A stretch of 64,000 nt of DNA, taken from assembly GCA_905236635.1 (NCBI GenBank), contig CAJOCJ010000003.1:1-64000 (forward strand). Reading direction: 5' to 3'. This DNA comes from an uncultured Bacteroidales bacterium. Lineage in GTDB: Bacteria; Bacteroidota; Bacteroidia; Bacteroidales; F082. Within the stretch, counting starts at the first letter, position 1; each line of letters begins with the position of its first letter. Under the pieces are notes generated by a model. It searched no databases, was not told the DNA's origin, and was given only the letters and a program-made list of their open reading frames with translations. Below are positions 19,160 through 26,468 of the stretch, in pieces. Position numbers and translations under genes: made by a program.

Positions 19160-21481
19160 ATGAAAAGATTATTGTTTATATCCTTCGCGCTACTTCTGGC
19201 ATCATGTACCAGCCGTCATTTCATATCCGATGCCTCCCAACGTGACGAGGTTCATCAAGATTTCCTTGCAAAGCAAGCCGCTATGCCTTATGGCGACCTG
19301 TTTTCAATTTTTAAAGAGGATTTGGTACAAAAAGACCGCGAGGCCCTTGAGTTTCTGTATGCTTACATGCCTTCCTGCGATGTGGCGGATTATGACAATC
19401 AGTATTTTTTAGATAATGTAAAAAAGTCATTCCAGGCAAAAGCCGAGTTGCCATGGGGTGGGAGAGTGCCTGAGAGAGAGTTTAACCATTTTGTCGTCCC
19501 CGTGCGTGTCAACAACGAGAATCTCGATGATTTCCGTATGGTGTATTATGACGAATTGTTCAATAGAGTCAAGGACTTATCGATGTACGACGCTGTGTTG
19601 GAAGTCAACCACTGGTGTCATGAGAAAGTCAACTATAAAGGCTCCGACTCACGTACAAGCGCTCCGATGGCGACCATCAAGACCTCGTGGGGACGCTGTG
19701 GTGAGGAATCGACGCTTCTGGTAGCGGCTCTGCGTACCATATGTATTCCCGCCCGACAGGTCTATACTCCGCGTTGGGCTCATTGTGATGATAATCACGC
19801 CTGGGTGGAGGCATGGGTCGATGGCAAATGGCATTTTCTTGGTGCCTGCGAGCCTGAGCCGGTGCTCGACTTGGGTTGGTTCAACGCTCCTGCATCGCGT
19901 GCATTGCTACTTCACACTCGCGTTTTCGGAAAATACTTCGGTCCTGAAGAGGTCATCGACAGAAACAACAACTACACCGAGATCAACGTGATCGACAACT
20001 ATGCGGAGACAGCAAAACTGAACGTCAAAGTCGTTGATGTTTATGATAAAGGTGTCGACAATGCCCGTGTTGATTTCAAGATTTACAACTATTCTGAGTA
20101 TTGCACTGTTGCGACGAAATACACTGACAATCAAGGTAATACGTGGCTGACAGCTGGCCAGGGCACCATGATGGTCTATGCGTCCAAGGATGGAAAAATA
20201 GGCTGGGAAGTCGTGAATGTGGGAACACTCGATACGATAATAATAGAATTAAATAATCCTACATCTTGTCATCCTTATGATTACGACATTATCCCGCCAG
20301 CGGAAAATGCAAGAATTCCAGAGGTTTCCGCCGAGATGCGAGCTGAGAACAACCGTCGTCTGGCTATCGAGGATTCAATACGAAACGCATATATTGCCCA
20401 ATGTGTGGCGGCCCAAAACGAGGGCGATTACGACCGTGAGATGATGGCGAAGACTTGGGGTAACTATCAGACTATCAAGGATTTCATCGATTATGCGAGA
20501 ACACAGGATAGGGAAGAGGATGCCTATACGCTTCTTCACAACCTCACCGACAAGGATTTGCGTGATGTCACACTCAACGTTTTGATAGATTGTATCGATA
20601 ATGGTGTCATGAACCCGCGTGTCGCCAACGAGATGCTGCGTCCGTTCCCCGCCAACGGATGCGATGTCGATACTATATTGATTAACAACGACTTAAACGT
20701 ACGTCAGATTCCTATGTCGCCTGCTGGAGTGGTCAGGGCCCGTGTCACCGATTCGTATTCGTACGACATTTATAACACCACTTGTTCGCGTCGCGGGGAA
20801 CGGACGCAGCAGGATACATGCATACCCGGTACTCTGATAATCCATTACAATGGTGACGATGATCCACGTTATTACACACATTTTTCAATAAAGAAATTCA
20901 ACGGTAACACCTTCGATTTATTGGCCTACGATGCTATGGACCCAGGCATGGATGTGGGCATGACCTTGTCGCAGCTGATGGTTGACGGAGGACTTGCACT
21001 CGAGCCTGGTAATTACGCCATGAGCAGCGGTCCTCGTCTTGAAGACGGCAGCGTGCTTAACCATTTGGTTTTCTTCACGATACAATCAGGAGAGACTACA
21101 GATGTCGAATTAGTGATGCGTTCCGTCGATTCTTTGAAAAGAGGTGAAAAGATTATAGCCTATCTTGACGGTGGGAGCGAACCGACCACCCATGCCATGC
21201 ATGATATCTCAATTTTAAAAGAAAAATTTGAGAAATATGGTGTAAAAATGACCTTTATCTTCAAAAATGAAGAAGATTTAAAGAATTTTAAGTTGAAGAA
21301 ATTCAATGGGTTACCTCAAAATTTGGAGTTTAAAATCGACTCCGATGCAGCTTTTGATACTATCAATAATCTACCTTATTTCCAAATTATGAATTCGGAT
21401 AACGAGATGATTTTTGAAAAACAAGGTTACACAATAGGCCTGGGGGAACAACTTCTTCGTTATTTCACCGAATTGCCGTAG
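19160..21481 (+). CDS. Transglutaminase-fold lipoprotein
   Basis: Envelope lipoprotein (signal peptide ending LLASC) of 773 residues with a transglutaminase-like core: Cys180 in GRCGEESTLLVAALR and His213 in DDNHAWVEAWVDGKWHFLGACEP. The third catalytic position is not certain. The core is followed by an Ig-like/carboxypeptidase-regulatory-like beta domain (TAKLNVKVVDVYDKGVDNARV) and a long C-terminal region without a motif that I recognise. Bacterial proteins of this type are usually peptidases or peptide-modifying enzymes. The last 22 bases overlap the end of the acyltransferase gene on the other strand. The gene is not in an operon with its neighbours. Confidence 0.8.
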   Translation: MKRLLFISFALLLASCTSRHFISDASQRDEVHQDFLAKQAAMPYGDLFSIFKEDLVQKDREALEFLYAYMPSCDVADYDNQYFLDNVKKSFQAKAELPWGGRVPEREFNHFVVPVRVNNENLDDFRMVYYDELFNRVKDLSMYDAVLEVNHWCHEKVNYKGSDSRTSAPMATIKTSWGRCGEESTLLVAALRTICIPARQVYTPRWAHCDDNHAWVEAWVDGKWHFLGACEPEPVLDLGWFNAPASRALLLHTRVFGKYFGPEEVIDRNNNYTEINVIDNYAETAKLNVKVVDVYDKGVDNARVDFKIYNYSEYCTVATKYTDNQGNTWLTAGQGTMMVYASKDGKIGWEVVNVGTLDTIIIELNNPTSCHPYDYDIIPPAENARIPEVSAEMRAENNRRLAIEDSIRNAYIAQCVAAQNEGDYDREMMAKTWGNYQTIKDFIDYARTQDREEDAYTLLHNLTDKDLRDVTLNVLIDCIDNGVMNPRVANEMLRPFPANGCDVDTILINNDLNVRQIPMSPAGVVRARVTDSYSYDIYNTTCSRRGERTQQDTCIPGTLIIHYNGDDDPRYYTHFSIKKFNGNTFDLLAYDAMDPGMDVGMTLSQLMVDGGLALEPGNYAMSSGPRLEDGSVLNHLVFFTIQSGETTDVELVMRSVDSLKRGEKIIAYLDGGSEPTTHAMHDISILKEKFEKYGVKMTFIFKNEEDLKNFKLKKFNGLPQNLEFKIDSDAAFDTINNLPYFQIMNSDNEMIFEKQGYTIGLGEQLLRYFTELP

Positions 21482-22572
21482 ATTCCCAAGAAAATGTCGC
21501 GTAAAAGATCTTGGTCAAGGTCTTTGTACGTCTCAATCCACTTCATATATTGCAGGAAATCTTCTTTCTGCTTCTCGGTATAATGGCTTGCGTATTTGTC
21601 TGATTCGCTGCGTAAGTCGTTGGCAATGAAATTGTTAGGCATCGACATATATCCTGCGCTGATGCGTTCGTCCATCAGCTTGGCGATGTTGTTGAAGTAA
21701 TCGCCCGGATTGCTGTCCATCCTTCGAAGGTCGTCTTCTGTGACAGGCTCGCAGATATGGAAATGCACATGTCCTTTCGGCTGCATGATGCCAGTGAGGA
21801 TGCTGTTGAGGTCCTCTCCTGGGCGTTTCTCATAACGTCCGTTGACCTTTGTAGCGTAAAGTTCCAGTGTTTTCAGCTTGTCGCACGACTCCCATTCATA
21901 AGAAACAGCCACCGGCACTATGTTTAGTTCGGCCAGTGATTTGACTTTGTCGTCTCTGCGGCTCATCCAAAACATCTTGATGATGGCAGGGTCGGTGGCG
22001 TCGATGCCGTCCTTGGTACGACCGTTACGTTGCGCTATCCACACAGACTCTTTTTCTTCCGTGATAACGTGGCGCATATACTCAGACGTATGCATCAGGT
22101 TGTTGTAAAACTCCATCCTGTTGCCTCCGCGTTCGATGCGGAACATCTTGTTGGCCTTACCGAAATCGACGACAAACGGGTGCTCCATAAGGTTGCTGCC
22201 AAAGGTGATCTGGCAGGTGTTGTGACCGCCTCCGATATACAGTATATACTGCAGAAACATCGCGTCAAGCACAATGTCACGATGGTTAGAGACAAACAGA
22301 TAAGGCTTCTTCTCCTTGATGTTTTCCAAGCCTGACCAATCAAATTTTGTGGTGGTCTTTTTTGCCAGAATCTCTATGACTTCCTTTAAAAATCCCACTT
22401 GTAACTCATAGATATTCTTGATGTTACGAAGCTTGTTGCGTAATATTTCCGGATCCGTGCCAGGCATCAGGAAGTTCGCAATCGACGGTATCAGCTCGCT
22501 GTCGGCGATACGCTGCATGGCGGCCGGGAGCTCGTCGGCGTTGTAAGGTCTTATGTCGTCGAAATTAGCCAT
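21460..22572 (-). CDS. PlsC-like glycerolipid acyltransferase, last gene of the second pigment unit
   Basis: Acyltransferase of the glycerol-phosphate acyltransferase fold, 370 residues. The block YLFVSNHRDIVLDAMFLQ corresponds to the NHxxxxD catalytic motif, but here the spacing is H-x5-D (HRDIVLD) unless Asp in HRD is used. Further downstream, FRIERGGNR and ESVWIAQRNGRTKDGID fit the substrate-binding blocks. The N-terminal ~90 residues are a helical extension. It overlaps the stop of the PaaK-like gene by one base and so belongs to the operon starting with the radical SAM gene. It may esterify the polyene acid to a lipid, or it could simply serve phospholipid synthesis. Confidence 0.75.
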   Translation of the reverse strand: MANFDDIRPYNADELPAAMQRIADSELIPSIANFLMPGTDPEILRNKLRNIKNIYELQVGFLKEVIEILAKKTTTKFDWSGLENIKEKKPYLFVSNHRDIVLDAMFLQYILYIGGGHNTCQITFGSNLMEHPFVVDFGKANKMFRIERGGNRMEFYNNLMHTSEYMRHVITEEKESVWIAQRNGRTKDGIDATDPAIIKMFWMSRRDDKVKSLAELNIVPVAVSYEWESCDKLKTLELYATKVNGRYEKRPGEDLNSILTGIMQPKGHVHFHICEPVTEDDLRRMDSNPGDYFNNIAKLMDERISAGYMSMPNNFIANDLRSESDKYASHYTEKQKEDFLQYMKWIETYKDLDQDLLRDIFLGIYGNSVK

Positions 22573-23870
22573 TATTTGTTTCTTAAGTCGATAAATTTTA
22601 TGGGTTTACGGCTCTTTGCCGGATAGTTGATCTTCTGAATCTCCTCCACGGGATGCACCTCAATCTGCGGTGCCACTCTGATGCGTGAGCGGAAGCTGTC
22701 TTTGAGTTCTTTCACCACGTCGAATTCGGGCTGGTATTTCAAGCCTATCTTCACCACCACGTCATCGGTGCCGGCCTCGCTCTGTCTCACCTCAATGACA
22801 TAGTTTTCGACGTAGTCGGTGTTGTCCAAGACGTCGTTGATTGCAGGCGGATACAGCGTCGTGCCCTTGAGTTTTATCATGTTGTTTTTGCGTCCCACGA
22901 GAGGGGTGAGGCGATAGGAGTTGCGTCCGCATTTGCAGTGTTCGACAATCTTTGCGGCTATGTCGCCAGTGCGGAAACGCAGCAGAGGCATGCCCTCCAC
23001 GCCTAGTGTCGTCACCACTATCTCGCCAGGCTGTCCGTCGGGCACAGGAAGTCCGTCTTCGCCGATGATTTCAACTATGATGAGCTCTGGATGCACGTGA
23101 CCTCCTTGGCCGAACTCGCATTCCGAGAAGGTGGCACCCATCTCTGTCGATGAATATGTGGCAAACAGCTGCACATCCCATTTCTCCTTGATCTTTCGGC
23201 CAAGGAGGTTGAGGTCGAAGTTCTGGTCTCTCAAGCCTTCGCCTATGCCTATGATACGGCGTATGCTGCTATTTTTATAGTCGATGTTATGTTCTTCGGC
23301 GTATTGTATCAGCTTCAAGATGAATGACGGCACGCACATGATGGTGTCGGGTTGTATGCGACGTATGGTGTCCCACTGCAGCTCGGGGATGCCGTTGCCA
23401 ACACGTATGACGCCGGCGCCAAGCTCGCGGAGTCCAAGGAAATAGGCGAGTCCCGCCATGAAACGTTTGTCCAATGTGGTCATCAGCTGCACTATGTTGC
23501 CGGGCTTGACGCCGGCGCATTCAAACGACTTCTTCTCGTTGAACGCCAAGCGCTGCAGGTCTTTCTCGGTGCATCCGAAGGTGACAGGGTCGCCGAGAGT
23601 GCCTGAAGTGGTGATATAATCGATGACCTTCGCCTTGGGGCAGCATAAAAACTCGTCGTTGAAGAGCTGAAGGTCTTTCTTCTCGGTGAACGGAATCTTC
23701 ACCAAATCCTCGATATGACGGATCTTCTCGATGTTGATGCCGTAGCTCTTGAACATACGCTGATAGTAAGGCGAGTTGTTCTTCAGATATGTCAGCGCCT
23801 CATGGAGCAAACCCTCCTGAAACGTCTTTATCTCTTCTACTGATTTATATTCTATATCATTGATATTCAT
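22572..23870 (-). CDS. PaaK-like AMP-forming CoA/ACP ligase
   Basis: ANL-superfamily enzyme of the phenylacetate-CoA ligase type, 432 residues, full length. The phosphate loop appears as YITTSGTLGDPVTFG, the adenine block as ATYSSTEMGATF, the hinge region as FRTGDIA, and the C-terminal lid spans about 330-430. It would activate an aromatic or other small acid as the adenylate and load it on CoA or a carrier protein. In this cluster the natural candidate is the cinnamate or coumarate made by the ammonia lyase, giving the starter unit for polyene extension; that is inference. It is translationally coupled to the acyltransferase downstream and lies 12 bases after the esterase gene. Confidence 0.85.
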   Translation of the reverse strand: MNINDIEYKSVEEIKTFQEGLLHEALTYLKNNSPYYQRMFKSYGINIEKIRHIEDLVKIPFTEKKDLQLFNDEFLCCPKAKVIDYITTSGTLGDPVTFGCTEKDLQRLAFNEKKSFECAGVKPGNIVQLMTTLDKRFMAGLAYFLGLRELGAGVIRVGNGIPELQWDTIRRIQPDTIMCVPSFILKLIQYAEEHNIDYKNSSIRRIIGIGEGLRDQNFDLNLLGRKIKEKWDVQLFATYSSTEMGATFSECEFGQGGHVHPELIIVEIIGEDGLPVPDGQPGEIVVTTLGVEGMPLLRFRTGDIAAKIVEHCKCGRNSYRLTPLVGRKNNMIKLKGTTLYPPAINDVLDNTDYVENYVIEVRQSEAGTDDVVVKIGLKYQPEFDVVKELKDSFRSRIRVAPQIEVHPVEEIQKINYPAKSRKPIKFIDLRNK

Positions 23871-23882
23871 ATCTTTATGATA

Positions 23883-24752
23883 TTAAATATGGATTTCTTT
23901 AAGCCATTTTATAAATTCATTTTTCCAATTTCTACTCTCTTTGGTGCCAAACACCTCGCTTACGCCAAAGCCATGGTCACCAGTTTTATATTGGATGTAT
24001 TTATGCTCTATGTTTTTCTCGCTGAGAGCCGTATCAAGAAGGACTGAATTCTGATAGTTGACGGTCTCGTCATCGAGGCAGTTGATGACAAACACTGGCG
24101 GACAGTCATCGGGGATGTGTTTCTCCATCGACAACGAATCGCGCATCATTTGGTCGTTCTGCCTGCGCTCGCCAAGTAAGGCGCGACGTGAGCGTTCGTG
24201 AGCATAAGGCCCGTTCATCGTTACGACAGGGTATATCGCACCAACAAAAGCTGGACGGTTTTCGGTTGTGTTGGAAAAACATGCTGTCATTAACGCAAGA
24301 TGCCCGCCTGCCGAGAAACCGACGATTCCCAACCTGTCGGGGTCAATATTATAGTCGGCATAGTGCTCTTTAACGAATTTTATTGCTTGTTGTGCGTCTT
24401 CAAGCATATCCGGGTGCTGTTTGCCGTGAAATATTCTTCTGTGATGCCAAAAAAACGCTCCAAATCCAGCCGCCCTATATCTTAATACAAACGCTGATAT
24501 GCCTTTGTTTTGAAACCATTCAGCCACTTCCTCGCCTTCGTTGACATCATCGAGCCAGAAATAACTGCCTCCCGGACAAACGATCACGGCGGTCCCATCG
24601 GGATTGTCGTCAGCCAGAAATGGCATCAACGTGACTTGCTTGCCATGTCTCACATCCATGCCATCCCAGATGCATACCGTATTCTGTGACAAAAGATTTC
24701 CGCTGGAAGAAAGCATAAGAGTCAAAACAATTAACTTTTTTATCATTATCAT
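23883..24752 (-). CDS. Secreted alpha/beta-hydrolase esterase
   Basis: Exported hydrolase of 289 residues with a cleavable-looking signal peptide (LIVLTLMLSSSGNLLS). The fold is the BD-FAE/esterase type: the oxyanion block VIVCPGGSYFWL, nucleophile Ser in GIVGFSAGGHLALM (near residue 150), Asp in NCLDDETVNY and His in KTGDHGFGVSE. Similar proteins are called acetyl-xylan esterases or isoprenylcysteine methylesterase-like. Inside the pigment operon (ATGA overlap with the upstream small gene) it could trim or transesterify the aryl-polyene ester in the periplasm, but an unrelated role is possible. The start could also be the second Met, two codons in. Confidence 0.8.
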   Translation of the reverse strand: MIMIKKLIVLTLMLSSSGNLLSQNTVCIWDGMDVRHGKQVTLMPFLADDNPDGTAVIVCPGGSYFWLDDVNEGEEVAEWFQNKGISAFVLRYRAAGFGAFFWHHRRIFHGKQHPDMLEDAQQAIKFVKEHYADYNIDPDRLGIVGFSAGGHLALMTACFSNTTENRPAFVGAIYPVVTMNGPYAHERSRRALLGERRQNDQMMRDSLSMEKHIPDDCPPVFVINCLDDETVNYQNSVLLDTALSEKNIEHKYIQYKTGDHGFGVSEVFGTKESRNWKNEFIKWLKEIHI

Positions 24753-25108
24753 TTTACAATTTTCATGACTTCTTCCTTTGATAACTGACGGTATTTGTGC
24801 TGGATATCGGCAAAGAAATCCACCTGGAAATACTCTTCATCGTAAAATGACAGCTTGGAATTGGTGTTTGGTGTGCATTCCAGATAAATTATATCTTCCA
24901 ATTTAAAACCTTTAGCTTCGCATATCTGGTCGGCGAGTTTCTTGCCTGCATACGTCACTGAAGTGCCGGGGTTATCCTGATACAGCTCTGTCACTATGAC
25001 ATATTTTTTACCATCTACCTCTCTGATTTTCAATCCACAAGACGATTCCATGTCCCATTCACCCTTGAATGGAAAAATCTCATCATAATATTCTGGTGCT
25101 ACTTTCAT
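24749..25108 (-). CDS. Small protein of unknown function in the pigment operon
   Basis: I do not recognise this 119-residue protein. It has no signal peptide or membrane segment, is acidic and rich in aromatic residues (PEYYDEIFPFKGEWDME), and reads as a compact alpha/beta domain. It is tightly packed: two bases after the radical SAM gene and a four-base ATGA overlap with the esterase. That makes co-expression and perhaps a shared pathway likely. The conserved-looking KKYVIVTELYQDNPGTSVT stretch suggests a beta-hairpin core. It could be a small enzyme or carrier-binding protein. Confidence 0.6.
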   Translation of the reverse strand: MKVAPEYYDEIFPFKGEWDMESSCGLKIREVDGKKYVIVTELYQDNPGTSVTYAGKKLADQICEAKGFKLEDIIYLECTPNTNSKLSFYDEEYFQVDFFADIQHKYRQLSKEEVMKIVK

Positions 25109-25110
25109 CT

Positions 25111-26415
25111 CTATTGTACCCTTACATTAACATTTCGTTTGCTTCTGTCGACATCACGACCGAATGATTTATTTATCAATTTCCTGTCGCGAGGACGATA
25201 TGTGCCTTCTTCCATCTCGCGCAATGCCACGTTACAGAACAGTCTGAACATCTTTGATTCCTGCGTCTCACTGGCGTAGAAACTCTTCCAGGCGTAGTCG
25301 TAGAGGTCCTGCAACTTCTCTGGTGTCATGTTCTTCGGCTGATACACCACCTGGCCTGCATTATAATGATCCCAGTCGAAGTCGAAGATACGGCCTTGTC
25401 TGAGCAAATCGTCATGACCTTTGGTGTGTGGGAACGGTGCGAAGATGGTGAACTCCGCAAGGTCCAGATCTATCTCGCCGAGGAAGTCAATTAGTCGTTT
25501 AATGTCGTCTTCAGTCTGATTGTCAAGACCAAATAAAATGGTGCCTTCCACACCGATGCCATAGTCGTGGTAGCGTTTCACGCGTTCTTTGATGTAATCC
25601 GATGTGTCATAGACGGCCTGATAAACATACCAAGCACCTGCTTTTGCAGCCAGATCCAGCACTTCTGGGTCATCTTCTATTGTGTGGCTTATCCATTTTT
25701 TCTTCAACGGGGCGATGGCTGTGAACAACTCTTTCTCCCATTCTTTATTCTGTGCCAATGAGTTGTCGACGATAAACAGGCGGTTGTTGTCGATGCCTGC
25801 CATGTCTTCCACTACCTTATCGACTGGACGTGGGCGGAACTTACGCCCTCCAAGATACGAAACGGCGCAAGGGTAACAGCTGAAACGGCAGCCACGGCTC
25901 GCGTTGAATAAGTCGACCATCTGAACGCCTTTGTGGTTGTATAGCTCGCGTTTATACAGGTCGCGACGGCATGGCCCCACGCTCTCGATAGGAGGCTGGT
26001 TGCCCATGTAGTTGTAAATCTTCTTCAAACACCCGTTCTTCCAGTCAAGAATCACCTGCTCCGAACGACCTTCCGACTCACCCAAGAACACGCTATCGAC
26101 ATGATTTACCATCTCTTCTGCGTGAAGCATGGTGGAGATGCCTCCAGCGATCACCTTTTTGCCTCTTTTGTGATATTCGTCGGCGATAGCCCAGCCACGT
26201 TTTACCTGAGTGGTGAGCATCATCGAGAGGGCTACGAGATCGCATTCCTCGTCAAAATCAATGGCCTCGACATTCTCGTCGGTGAACGAGATGTCAACAT
26301 ATTCCGGCAATGTGGCGGCAAATGCAACTGGCCCGTGGGGAGGCAGATTGAACGTAGTCTGTCCCGGAAGTTTGTTCCATTTCGGGTAAATCAGTTTCAG
26401 CTTTATAGTTTCCAT
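25111..26415 (-). CDS. B12-binding-type radical SAM protein
   Basis: Radical SAM enzyme of 434 residues with the cobalamin-type architecture: an N-terminal Rossmann-like domain (about 1-140, with LSMMLTTQVKRGWAIADEY and KKVIAGGIS) and a radical SAM domain with the cluster motif SRGCRFSCYPC (CxxxCxxC) near residue 175. The classic DxHxxG cobalamin motif is not visible in the N-terminal domain, so cobalamin binding is uncertain. Family members do methylations, ring contractions and other radical steps on unreactive carbons. Here it leads the second transcription unit of the cluster and has its own -7 box. C-methylation of the aryl ring or chain is a reasonable guess, no more. Confidence 0.82.
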   Translation of the reverse strand: METIKLKLIYPKWNKLPGQTTFNLPPHGPVAFAATLPEYVDISFTDENVEAIDFDEECDLVALSMMLTTQVKRGWAIADEYHKRGKKVIAGGISTMLHAEEMVNHVDSVFLGESEGRSEQVILDWKNGCLKKIYNYMGNQPPIESVGPCRRDLYKRELYNHKGVQMVDLFNASRGCRFSCYPCAVSYLGGRKFRPRPVDKVVEDMAGIDNNRLFIVDNSLAQNKEWEKELFTAIAPLKKKWISHTIEDDPEVLDLAAKAGAWYVYQAVYDTSDYIKERVKRYHDYGIGVEGTILFGLDNQTEDDIKRLIDFLGEIDLDLAEFTIFAPFPHTKGHDDLLRQGRIFDFDWDHYNAGQVVYQPKNMTPEKLQDLYDYAWKSFYASETQESKMFRLFCNVALREMEEGTYRPRDRKLINKSFGRDVDRSKRNVNVRVQ

Positions 26416-26443
26416 ATTAAAATAATCCTTCGAATCAAAAATA

Positions 26444-26451
26444 CAAAGATA
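26444..26451 (-). promoter_or_regulatory. -7 box of the second pigment operon
   Basis: Minus strand TATCTTTG, a perfect TAnnTTTG, 28 bases before the radical SAM ATG and just after the stop of the CrtI-like gene. It implies that the radical SAM-to-acyltransferase genes can be expressed apart from the main cluster. Confidence 0.5.
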
Positions 26452-26468
26452 CGGTTTTTTTTATTGAT

